A stretch of 64,000 bases of DNA, taken from contig NZ_JAZIFX010000001.1 in NCBI RefSeq assembly GCF_036634175.1, positions 6,944,001 through 7,008,000 of the forward strand, read 5' to 3'. Shown here in pieces: positions 52,645 to 64,000 of the stretch. The stretch's first letter is position 1. The number at the start of each line of letters is the position of its first letter. Source of the DNA: Streptomyces sp. P9-A2. GTDB taxonomy: Bacteria; Actinomycetota; Actinomycetes; Streptomycetales; Streptomycetaceae. Both the position numbers and the translations under genes were made by a program. The notes beneath the pieces were generated by a model, which had not been told where the DNA came from, made no database searches, and was given only the letters and a program-made list of their open reading frames with translations.

Positions 52645-53418
52645 GTGACCACTCCGGTACGTCCATTGCTCGACTGGCCCCCCGAAGCAGTCGTCTTCGA
52701 CTGCGACGGCACGTTGATGGACAGTGAACGCCACTGGCAGGAAGCCCGCCGACGGGCCTTCCGGAGCTTCGGACTCCAGGCTCCGCAGAGGTTCGCGGAG
52801 CAGGCCAAGGGCGTGCACTACGCCGACTGCGGGCGGCTGATGGCGGAGGCGGTGCACAAGCCCGAACTGACGGCCGACCTGACCGCGTCGCTCCTCGACC
52901 ACTTCCTGTCCCTCGTCGCCGACGACCCGGTGACGATGCCGGGCGCCGTCGAACTGGTGCGGCTGCTCTCCGGCCGGCTGCCCCTGGCGGTGGCCAGCAA
53001 CTGCCCGCTGGAGGTGGTCGAGGGGAGTCTCGCCCGGGCCGGACTGCGGGAGCACTTCCAGCACGTCGTCGTTCCGTCCGAGGCGCCGCGGGAGGCGGAC
53101 GGCCCGGACGGAGCGCCCGCGGTGGAGACGGTGCGGCCCAAGCCGTGGCCCGACGTCTACGCCGAGGCGGTCCGGCTGTGCGGCGTCCGCCCCGGGCAGG
53201 CGCTGGCGGTCGAGGACTCCCTGACCGGAGTGGAGTCGGCCCGCCGTGCCGGACTACGGGTGCTCGGCGTCGGCCCCCGGCCGGACGACGAGGACGCGGG
53301 AGGGGCCGACCTGTGGGTGACCTCTCTGGACGCCCCCGAGCTCCTGACGTGGGCCCGGACCCGGGTACCCGACCCGGACCCGGCGCCGGACGGCGGAAGG
53401 GGGCAGGGCCCGTCATGA
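52645..53418 (+). CDS. HAD-superfamily phosphatase (beta-phosphoglucomutase-like)
   Basis: This 257-residue haloacid dehalogenase-type enzyme has the DCDGTLMDSE motif I, a helical cap, the motif II strand LAVASNCPLEVVEG, the RPKPWPDVY Lys region and the motif III/IV block AVEDSLTGVESARRAG. This is subfamily IA, including sugar phosphatases and beta-phosphoglucomutases. It could detoxify or recycle a sugar phosphate. CAGGAGG sits 5 bases before GTG 52645. A short direct repeat (CGTCATGAAGGCC) spans its stop. Its substrate is not determined. Confidence 0.88.
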   Translation: MTTPVRPLLDWPPEAVVFDCDGTLMDSERHWQEARRRAFRSFGLQAPQRFAEQAKGVHYADCGRLMAEAVHKPELTADLTASLLDHFLSLVADDPVTMPGAVELVRLLSGRLPLAVASNCPLEVVEGSLARAGLREHFQHVVVPSEAPREADGPDGAPAVETVRPKPWPDVYAEAVRLCGVRPGQALAVEDSLTGVESARRAGLRVLGVGPRPDDEDAGGADLWVTSLDAPELLTWARTRVPDPDPAPDGGRGQGPS

Positions 53419-53488
53419 AGGCCCCGTCATGAAGGCCCGTCCGGCCCGCGACCTCCGGCGCGGCACCTCGCCGCGTTGTCGGGGGATC

Positions 53489-53522
53489 CTCCCTCCCCGT
53501 ACGCCTGTGGTACGGGAGGAGG
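53489..53522. terminator. Terminator-like hairpin between HAD and PucR genes
   Basis: The inverted repeat CCCTCCCCGTAC / GTACGGGAGG (one bulge) has a 7-base loop between convergent genes. It probably serves both. Confidence 0.6.
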
Positions 53523-53557
53523 CGTCCGGCGTGTGCCGGAACGCCGGGAGACGGGCG

Positions 53558-55018
53558 TCAGTCGGTGAGGCCCAGTGCGCCGGCCGCCTGGATCGCCAGC
53601 CAGACCTCCGTGAGCGCGCCGGTCGTGGACAGGTCGCGGCCGGAGAGGGTGCCGAAGCGGCGCAGGCGGTAGGCGAGCGTGTTGGGGTGGATGTGCAGCG
53701 CCGCGGCGGCGCTCTCGGTGCGGCGGTCGCGCTCCATCCAGGTGCGGGCGGAGACCAGCAGCTGGGAATCGTGCTCCGCGTCGTAGCGCAGCACCTCGCC
53801 GAGGACGTGGTCGACCAGCGCGGTCAGGACCGCGGGGTCGTCCGGCAGCCAGCGGCCCGTGGCGTCGGCGCCGTAGCGGACCAGCGGGCGGCCCGACTCG
53901 CCCGCGTTGGAGACCGCCCACAGGGCCTCGCGCTGGGCGACCTTCAGGGCCGCGCCCGGCCGGAAGGGACGGCTCATCCCGGCCGTCACGGCCGGCAGCG
54001 CGCCGATGGCGTCGGACAGCTCCGGCGCCCCGAGGACGCACCGGTCCTCGCCCCAGGTCAGCAGCAGATGGGGGTGGTCCTCGAGGCAGGCCAGCAGCGC
54101 CTCGTCGGGGGTGTGCCGGACCACGAGCAGCACGGTGTCGCCCTCGATGGAGTGCCGGGCCAGCCTGCGGCGGGCGGCCTCCGGGTCGAGCACCTCCTGG
54201 AGCAGCTCGGCCAGCGTCTCGGCTCCCTCGCGGCGCAGTGTCTCGCGTTCGCTGCGCACCATCGCCACCCGCAGCGCCGCCACCGTCGCGATGTGCTGGA
54301 CGACCGCGAGGCCGGCGGGTTGGGCGCCCTGCCGCTCGTACGCCACCAGGAAGCCCGCCGGACCGCCGGGTGCCGGCACCGGCAGGACGAAACCGCCGGG
54401 GACGGTCGGCGCGGCGTCCACCGAGGCGGGCAGCACCTCCGGACCGGGCGTCGGCACCCCGGGCAGCAGCGGGCGGCCCTGCGGAGTGCAGAGATACACG
54501 TCGTATCCGGACAGACGCTCGAGGCGACGCAGGAGGGTCGGGGTGTCGAGGTCCTCGGCGACCATCCAGCGCAGCGAGCCGAAGACCTGCAACTGCGCGC
54601 CCAGCCGGTGCCGGGCGTCCTCCTGCACCGCGGCCGCGACCTCCTGGGAGACCGCGATGAACGGGACGGCGAGCGGGACCTCCAGCACCGGGAAACCCCG
54701 CTCCTCCGCCGCCCGGAAGAACGCGTCGTGCAGCGGAGGCATGTGCAGCTGCGCCGACAGGGCCAGGGCGGAGACCCCGGCGTCGTCCAGCCGCTCCAGA
54801 TAGCGGCGCTGCCCGGCCGCCGTGCGGGGGATCGCGAGCCCCGTGGTCATGAGGATCTCGGCCCCCAGAAGCCACGGGGTCGGGTCGTCCAACTCGCTTA
54901 CCTGCGCCCAGGATACGGACCGGCCGAGGCCACTGCTGCCCGCCTTCACGGACAGCTGGAGGGCGGGGAAGGAGAGCAGATCCTCGACGGTGAGTTTGTC
55001 GGCAGCCACATGAAACAT
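53558..55018 (-). CDS. PucR-family transcriptional regulator
   Basis: This 486-residue regulator has a PucR N-terminal sensor domain (LTVEDLLSFPALQLSVKAG, residues about 8-130), a middle GGDEF-like region (about 270-390) and a C-terminal HTH_30 (HIHPNTLAYRLRRFGTLSGRDL). PucR-type proteins control purine, allantoin or amine catabolism. It is divergent from an NCS1 nucleobase permease 92 bases away, which it very likely regulates. ATG 55018 is taken as start with a weak GAAGAGA upstream; an ATG/GTG 24 bases before is possible. The intergenic ACAATTGT palindrome may be its binding site. Confidence 0.9.
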   Translation of the reverse strand: MFHVAADKLTVEDLLSFPALQLSVKAGSSGLGRSVSWAQVSELDDPTPWLLGAEILMTTGLAIPRTAAGQRRYLERLDDAGVSALALSAQLHMPPLHDAFFRAAEERGFPVLEVPLAVPFIAVSQEVAAAVQEDARHRLGAQLQVFGSLRWMVAEDLDTPTLLRRLERLSGYDVYLCTPQGRPLLPGVPTPGPEVLPASVDAAPTVPGGFVLPVPAPGGPAGFLVAYERQGAQPAGLAVVQHIATVAALRVAMVRSERETLRREGAETLAELLQEVLDPEAARRRLARHSIEGDTVLLVVRHTPDEALLACLEDHPHLLLTWGEDRCVLGAPELSDAIGALPAVTAGMSRPFRPGAALKVAQREALWAVSNAGESGRPLVRYGADATGRWLPDDPAVLTALVDHVLGEVLRYDAEHDSQLLVSARTWMERDRRTESAAAALHIHPNTLAYRLRRFGTLSGRDLSTTGALTEVWLAIQAAGALGLTD

Positions 55019-55110
55019 GCTATCTCTTCGTGATATGCACAATTGTCGGTGGTCGGCGAGTGACCCACACTGTGGTCCCGTCCCCGGTATGAACGGCAGG
55101 TGAGAGCCCC
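55019..55110. promoter_or_regulatory. Divergent promoter region of PucR and NCS1 permease
   Basis: The 92-base spacer between head-to-head genes holds the perfect 8-bp palindrome ACAATTGT at 55,039-55,046 in an otherwise AT-richer stretch. It is a plausible PucR operator overlapping one or both promoters. Confidence 0.5.
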
Positions 55111-56649
55111 ATGGCGACCTCGGTCACCGAAATCGAGACTCATGGTGTCGAGCAGATCCCGGACGAGGACCGCACGGCCCGTCCGCTCGACCTGTTCCGG
55201 CTCGCCTTCGGCGGTGCCAACACATTCGCGACCTGCGTGCTGGGCGCCTTCCCCATCCTGTTCGGCCTCTCCTTCTGGCAGGGGCTCGCGGCGACCGCAC
55301 TCGGCCTGATCGCGGGCGCCCTGCTGCTCGCGCCGATGGCGCTCTTCGGCCCCGCCAACGGCACCAGCAACTCCGTCTCCTCCTCCGCCCACCTGGGAGT
55401 GCACGGCAGGGTCGTCGGCTCGTTCCTCTCGCTGCTCACCGCGATCGCCTTCTTCTCGATCTCGGTGTGGTCCTCGGGCGACGCCCTCGTCGGCGGCGCG
55501 CACCGGCTGGTGGGGCTCCCCGAGTCGACCCTGTCGTACATCGTGGCGTACGCGATCTTCGCCGCCCTCGTGCTCGTGGTCTGCATCTACGGCTTCCGCT
55601 TCATGCTGCTGGTCAACAAGATCGCCGTGCTGGCGGCATCGGCCCTGTTCGTACTGGGCGCCTTCGCCTTCGCCGGCGACTTCGACCCCGGCTACGCGGG
55701 CAGCTTCGCCTCGACCGCCGACCCGTTGTTCTGGCCGTCCTTCATCGGCTCCGCGCTGATCGTGCTCTCCAACCCGGTCTCCTTCGGCGCGTTCCTCGGC
55801 GACTGGGCCCGCTACATCCCGGCCGCGACGCCCCGCCGCCGGGTGATGGGCGCGGCGTTCCTGGCTCAGATCGCCACCCTGCTGCCGTTCGTCTTCGGTC
55901 TCGCCACCGCGTCGATCATCGCGACCCGGGCCGCGAAGTACGTCGACCCGGCCGCGCCCAACTACGTCGGCGGCCTGCTCGCGATCTCCCCCGGCTGGTA
56001 CTTCCTGCCGCTCTGCCTCATCGCGCTGATCGGCGGCCTGTCCACCGGCACGACCGCCCTCTACGGCACCGGGCTGGACATCTGCAGCGTTTTCACCCGC
56101 TTCAGCCGCGTCCAGGCGACGATCCTCATCGGCGCCCTGTCCATCGTGTTCATCTTCATCGGCCGCTTCGGGCTGAACCTCACCCAGTCGATCTCCACCT
56201 TCGCCACCCTGATCATCACCTGCACCGCACCGTGGATGATCGTGATGATCCTCGGCTACGTCACCCGCCGGGGCTGGTACGACGCCCAGGCGCTCCAGGT
56301 CTTCAACCAGCGCCGCACCGGCGGCCGCTACTGGTTCGCCCACGGCTGGAACTGGCGCGGCCTCGCCACCTGGCTGGTCTCCGCCTCCGTGGCACTGCTG
56401 TTCACCAACCTGCCCGGCCAGTTCGTCGGACCGCTCGGCAACCTGGCCGACGGCATGGACATCTCGCTGCCGGTCGGCCTCGGCCTCGCGGCGGTCCTCT
56501 ACCTCGGCCTGCTCGCCGTGTTCCCCGAGCCGCGCGGAGTGTACGGACCGGCGGGGCCCCGCTTCGTCCGGGCCTCCGACGCCGAGGTCCTGCCGATCAG
56601 CGGCGGCCCGCAGGAGACCGCCCCCGCGGAGCCGGCCCCGGTCGGCTGA
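55111..56649 (+). CDS. NCS1-family nucleobase permease
   Basis: This 512-residue membrane protein has about 12 hydrophobic helices and the NCS1 pattern: LAFGGANTFATCVLGAFPILFGLSFWQGL, GPANGTSNSVSSSAHLGVHGR, a SLFLGDWARYIP-type segment (FGAFLGDWARYIPAAT) and GLSTGTTALYGTGLD. The family imports cytosine, purines, allantoin or uracil, usually by cation symport. With a PucR regulator divergent from it, a purine or allantoin substrate is likely but not certain. A terminator lies about 92 bases downstream. Confidence 0.9.
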   Translation: MATSVTEIETHGVEQIPDEDRTARPLDLFRLAFGGANTFATCVLGAFPILFGLSFWQGLAATALGLIAGALLLAPMALFGPANGTSNSVSSSAHLGVHGRVVGSFLSLLTAIAFFSISVWSSGDALVGGAHRLVGLPESTLSYIVAYAIFAALVLVVCIYGFRFMLLVNKIAVLAASALFVLGAFAFAGDFDPGYAGSFASTADPLFWPSFIGSALIVLSNPVSFGAFLGDWARYIPAATPRRRVMGAAFLAQIATLLPFVFGLATASIIATRAAKYVDPAAPNYVGGLLAISPGWYFLPLCLIALIGGLSTGTTALYGTGLDICSVFTRFSRVQATILIGALSIVFIFIGRFGLNLTQSISTFATLIITCTAPWMIVMILGYVTRRGWYDAQALQVFNQRRTGGRYWFAHGWNWRGLATWLVSASVALLFTNLPGQFVGPLGNLADGMDISLPVGLGLAAVLYLGLLAVFPEPRGVYGPAGPRFVRASDAEVLPISGGPQETAPAEPAPVG

Positions 56650-56721
56650 CCTGCCCGACGGCCTCTCAACGGTCTTCGACGGCCTCTCGACCGCCTCTCG
56701 ACGACCTGTCCGACCGGCTGA

Positions 56722-61125
<4,404 letters not shown>

Positions 61126-61351
61126 GCGGGGAGGTTCACCGACTGGAGGGGCGCGGGACCGGCCCCGGCAGCTTCCACGGGACCGGCGCGGTCACTCGGC
61201 CGCGCCGGGGTCCCGGGTGGACCCGGCCGTCGTACGCGACGAACCCGCGACCGTGCCCCAGGCCGTCGGGGCGCCGGGGCAGTGCAGGCCGGCCGAGGTC
61301 CATGTCGGATTTCCGCGAGACCGGACCCGTTCCGTCCCCGATGCTGGACCC

Positions 61352-62908
61352 ATGCAGAAGGGGATGCACATCGACACCGAACGCTGCGTGCGTGCCGTCC
61401 GGTCCAAGGACGCACGGTTCGACGGCTGGTTCTTCACCGCTGTTCTCACCACCGGCATCTACTGTCGGCCCAGCTGCCCGGTGGTACCGCCCAAGCCCGA
61501 GAACATGGTCTTCCACCCGAGCGCGGCGGCCTGCCAGCAGGCGGGATTCCGGGCCTGCAAGCGGTGCCGCCCCGACACCAGCCCCGGCTCACCGGAGTGG
61601 AACCAGCGGGCCGACGCCGTGGCCCGCGCCATGCGGCTGATCGCCGACGGGACCGTGGACCGGGAGGGCGTGCCCGGCCTCGCCGCCCGGCTCGGCTACA
61701 GCACCCGGCAGGTGGAACGCCAACTGCTCGCCGAGCTGGGCGCGGGGCCCCTCGCCCTCGCACGGGCCCAGCGCGCGCAGACCGCGCGGTTGCTCATCGA
61801 GACGACGGCCCTGCCGATGACGGAGATCGCCTTCGCCGCCGGCTTCTCCTCCGTCCGCACCTTCAACGACACCGTGCGCGAGGTCTTCGCCCTGGCCCCG
61901 AGCGACCTGCGCGCCCGCGCGCCGAAACGGACGGCCGGTCCCGCCGGAGGCCCCGGACCCGGCGGAACCCACGGTCCCGCCAGGACCCCCGGCGCCCTCG
62001 CCTCCTCCGGCACCCCCGCCGCGCTGTCGCTGCGCCTGCCGTTCCGGGCCCCGCTCACTCCCGACAACCTCTTCGGCCACCTCGCCGCCACCGCCGTACC
62101 CGGCGTGGAGGAGTGGCGGGACGGTTCCTACCGGCGCACCCTGCGGCTGCCGCACGGGCACGGCTTCGTGGCCCTGGCCCCGCGGCCCGACCACATCGCC
62201 TGCCGTCTCACCCTCACCGACCCGCGGGACCTCACCGTCGCCATCAGCCGTTGCCGCCGCCTGCTCGACCTGGACGCCGACCCGGTGGCCGTCGACGACC
62301 GGCTGCGCACCGACCCGGTCCTCGCGCCCCTGGTGGACAAGGCGCCCGGACGCCGGGTCCCGCGCACGGTCGACGAGGCGGAGTTCGCCGTCCGGGCCGT
62401 GCTCGGCCAGCAGGTCTCCACCGCGGCCGCCCGCACCCACGCGGCCCGCCTGGTCACCGCGCACGGCGAACCGGTGACCGACCCGGACCCGGAGGGCGGA
62501 CTCACCCACCTCTTCCCGTCGCCCGAGGCGCTCGCGGACCTCGACCCCGAGACCCTGGCCCTGCCCCGCGCCCGCCGCGCCACCCTCACCACCCTGGTGC
62601 GCGCACTCATGGACGGCGGCCTGCGCCTGGGCGTGGAGAGCGACTGGCCAGAGGCCCGCGCGAAGCTCCTCGCCCTCCCGGGCTTCGGCCCCTGGACCGC
62701 CGACGTCATCGCCATGCGCGCCCTCGGCGACCCCGACGCCTTCCTCCCCACCGACCTCGGCATCCGCCGCGCCGCCCGGGAGCTCGGCCTGCCCGCCACC
62801 CCCGCCGCGCTCACCGCACACGCGGCGGCCTGGCGGCCCTGGCGGGCGTACGCGGTGCAGTACCTGTGGGCGACGGACAGCCACCCGATCAACGTCCTGC
62901 CGGCATGA
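61352..62908 (+). CDS. alkA: Ada-type regulatory / AlkA DNA-3-methyladenine glycosylase fusion
   Basis: This 518-residue fusion starts with the Ada metal-binding domain (GIYCRPSCPV ... CKRCRPD, four Cys including the methyl-accepting one), then an AraC-type HTH (LGYSTRQVERQLLAELG, FAAGFSSVRTFNDTV). A Gly/Pro linker is followed by AlkA N and HhH-GPD glycosylase parts (AVRAVLGQQVS, LPGFGPWTADVIAMRAL). It senses DNA phosphotriester methylation, activates genes and removes alkylated bases. The separate O6-methyltransferase domain of Ada is missing and is supplied by the ogt gene 25 bases downstream. ATG 61352 is used; ATG 61364, with AAGGGG adjacent, is possible. Confidence 0.92.
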   Translation: MQKGMHIDTERCVRAVRSKDARFDGWFFTAVLTTGIYCRPSCPVVPPKPENMVFHPSAAACQQAGFRACKRCRPDTSPGSPEWNQRADAVARAMRLIADGTVDREGVPGLAARLGYSTRQVERQLLAELGAGPLALARAQRAQTARLLIETTALPMTEIAFAAGFSSVRTFNDTVREVFALAPSDLRARAPKRTAGPAGGPGPGGTHGPARTPGALASSGTPAALSLRLPFRAPLTPDNLFGHLAATAVPGVEEWRDGSYRRTLRLPHGHGFVALAPRPDHIACRLTLTDPRDLTVAISRCRRLLDLDADPVAVDDRLRTDPVLAPLVDKAPGRRVPRTVDEAEFAVRAVLGQQVSTAAARTHAARLVTAHGEPVTDPDPEGGLTHLFPSPEALADLDPETLALPRARRATLTTLVRALMDGGLRLGVESDWPEARAKLLALPGFGPWTADVIAMRALGDPDAFLPTDLGIRRAARELGLPATPAALTAHAAAWRPWRAYAVQYLWATDSHPINVLPA

Positions 62909-62933
62909 GGACGTACGAGCACCGACGGAACGG

Positions 62934-63587
62934 ATGAAGCGGATGAAGCAGGTGAACCCGATGAAACCGATGGAACCGGTGAAGCGGCACACCGTGATCG
63001 ACAGCCCTTACGGCCCGCTGACGCTCGTCGCCGACGCCGACGGCGTCCTGTGCGGCCTCTACATGACCGGCCAGCGTCACCGCCCGCCGGAGGAGACCTT
63101 CGGCGACCGGGTCGGCCCCGGCTCCGCCGCCGCTCCCGCCGCGAGGGCCTTCGCCGACGCCGGGGAACAACTGGAGGCCTACTTCGCGGGCGGGCTGAAG
63201 GAGTTCACCCTGGAGCTGAGCCCGCACGGCACCCCGTTCCAGCGCCGCGTCTGGGATCTGCTGACGGACATCCCCTACGGCGAGACCCGCACGTACGGCG
63301 AACTCGCCGGGGCCCTCGGCAGTCCGAAGGCGTCCAGGGCCGTCGGACTGGCCAACGGCCGCAATCCGATCGGCATCGTCATCCCCTGTCACCGGGTCAT
63401 CGGCGCGAGCGGCGGCCTCACCGGATACGGGGGAGGCCTGGACCGCAAGCAGCGACTGCTGGACTTCGAGCGGGGCCCGGCCCTGTTCGAAGTCCGGCAG
63501 TCGCCGCCCGCCGAATCCGTCAGGGGCCCTCGTACCGGTGCGACACGGGCGACGGAGACTGCTCGGGGGTGTAGCCGCCCGTGGTGA
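62934..63587 (+). CDS. ogt: Methylated-DNA--protein-cysteine S-methyltransferase
   Basis: This 217-residue O6-alkylguanine repair protein has the acceptor Cys in IVIPCHRVIGASGG and the DNA-binding helix PYGETRTYGELAGALGSPKASRAVG. It reverses O6-methylguanine suicidally. It directly follows the Ada/AlkA gene, completing a two-gene adaptive-response module. Several in-frame ATGs (62934, 62943, 62961, 62970) crowd a near-repetitive ATGAAG-rich start, so the true N-terminus is uncertain. About 35 non-conserved residues extend past the usual end (after LLDFE) and overlap the convergent MHYT gene by 68 bases. Confidence 0.92.
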   Translation: MKRMKQVNPMKPMEPVKRHTVIDSPYGPLTLVADADGVLCGLYMTGQRHRPPEETFGDRVGPGSAAAPAARAFADAGEQLEAYFAGGLKEFTLELSPHGTPFQRRVWDLLTDIPYGETRTYGELAGALGSPKASRAVGLANGRNPIGIVIPCHRVIGASGGLTGYGGGLDRKQRLLDFERGPALFEVRQSPPAESVRGPRTGATRATETARGCSRPW

Positions 63588-64000
63588 AGTCACTCGTCGC
63601 GGGCCGCACCCGGCGGGGCTGCTCGTCGTTCCCGAGGACCATCTCGGGGTCGAACATGACGATCACCGCGGCCAGCACGAGGACCGCCACCGGGCCGGCG
63701 ACCATGGCCAGGAGGAAGGACATCAGGCCGACCGACGACTGCGAGGACGTGGTGGCGTGCTCGAGGTGCACGCTCACGCCGGCCATACCCATGTAGTGCA
63801 TGCCGGTCACCGCGACGCCCATCACGAGGCTCGCCCCCAGGCTCGCCCAGAGCCCTCGGACGGAGACCGCCGCCCACAGTGCCGCCGTCGCCGCGACCAC
63901 GGCGATCAGGACGGACAGCACCACGGCCACCGTGTCGTAGCGGATGGTGCCGCCGGCGTCCATGGCGGCCATGCCGATGTAGTGCATGGCCGCGACGCCC
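63520..64000 (-). CDS. MHYT-domain membrane protein, C-terminal part
   Basis: The gene runs off the window edge; only its C-terminal about 160 residues are seen. Two MHYxGM motifs (MHYIGM, MHYMGM) are spaced by hydrophobic helices, the MHYT signature of a membrane sensor thought to bind copper and sense a gas. The cytoplasmic tail is short (GNDEQPRRVRPATSDF...) and lacks a GGDEF or EAL output domain, so this is the simple MHYT form common in actinomycetes. The ATG at 63,987 is internal. It is convergent with ogt and overlaps it. Confidence 0.88.
   Translation of the reverse strand, partial: GVAAMHYIGMAAMDAGGTIRYDTVAVVLSVLIAVVAATAALWAAVSVRGLWASLGASLVMGVAVTGMHYMGMAGVSVHLEHATTSSQSSVGLMSFLLAMVAGPVAVLVLAAVIVMFDPEMVLGNDEQPRRVRPATSDFTTGGYTPEQSPSPVSHRYEGP

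Overview
The window is about 64 kb of very GC-rich DNA with strongly G/C-biased third codon positions, frequent GTG/TTG starts and GGAGG-type ribosome sites. Several families are typical of streptomycetes: the DUF397 / XRE-DUF5753 / HATPase trio, PucR, GH2/GH35 beta-galactosidases, a Tat-exported hydrolase, and IS701 and IS5 elements. It is most likely a Streptomyces chromosome. No tRNA, rRNA, CRISPR array, integrase or phage structural gene was seen. Function calls rest on motifs read by eye; no database search was run.

Layout. (1) 1-3.9 kb: end of a zinc ABC transporter locus, with the permease C-terminus (aztB), two aztD metallochaperones and the aztC binding lipoprotein, closed by a strong terminator. 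(2) 3.9-7.1 kb: a small membrane protein, a two-HKD phospholipase D/cardiolipin-synthase-like enzyme and a cytoplasmic Ser/Thr kinase. (3) 7.3-36.2 kb: an apparent defence island. It opens with a SNF2-type helicase and an 1858-residue adenine-specific methylase that look like the drmD-drmMI pair of class 1 DISARM. A WhiJ-like regulatory trio, an unknown gene and two abutting insertion sequences, each with its own passenger gene, follow. It ends with a tight five-gene operon: a DUF262 protein, an OLD/DUF3696-like ATPase, an unknown protein, a 2286-residue DEAD/DUF1998 helicase with a Vsr-like nuclease segment, and a UvrD-type helicase with a RelE/ParE-like domain at its N-terminus. (4) 36.3-41.5 kb: gamma-glutamyltranspeptidase, an inositol-monophosphatase-family enzyme, a MITE-like repeat, a phytoene-desaturase-like oxidoreductase and a VOC protein. 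(5) 41.7-51.2 kb: a decayed GMC oxidoreductase, an MFS permease split by an IS701-family element with an exact 4-bp target duplication, two GH35 beta-galactosidases and a LacI regulator. (6) 51.4-56.8 kb: a TetR regulator, a HAD phosphatase, and a PucR regulator divergent from an NCS1 nucleobase permease. (7) 57.1-64 kb: a Tat-exported GH2 beta-galactosidase with a LamG insert, an Ada/AlkA fusion, an Ogt methyltransferase, and a partial MHYT membrane protein.

How the genes may work together. The strongest candidate for an undescribed system is 23.2-36.2 kb, where two of four junctions are 4-bp ATGA overlaps and the nucleic-acid enzymes have unusual fusions. The helicase-methylase pair upstream lacks recognisable separate drmA, drmB and drmC partners, so the DUF1998 giant may supply that role in one composite system. 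The 17.7-23.2 kb block of insertion sequences and remnants now separates the halves. The 43-51 kb genes read as a beta-galactoside utilisation operon whose permease has been knocked out by transposition, while a separate secreted GH2 enzyme lies 6 kb downstream.
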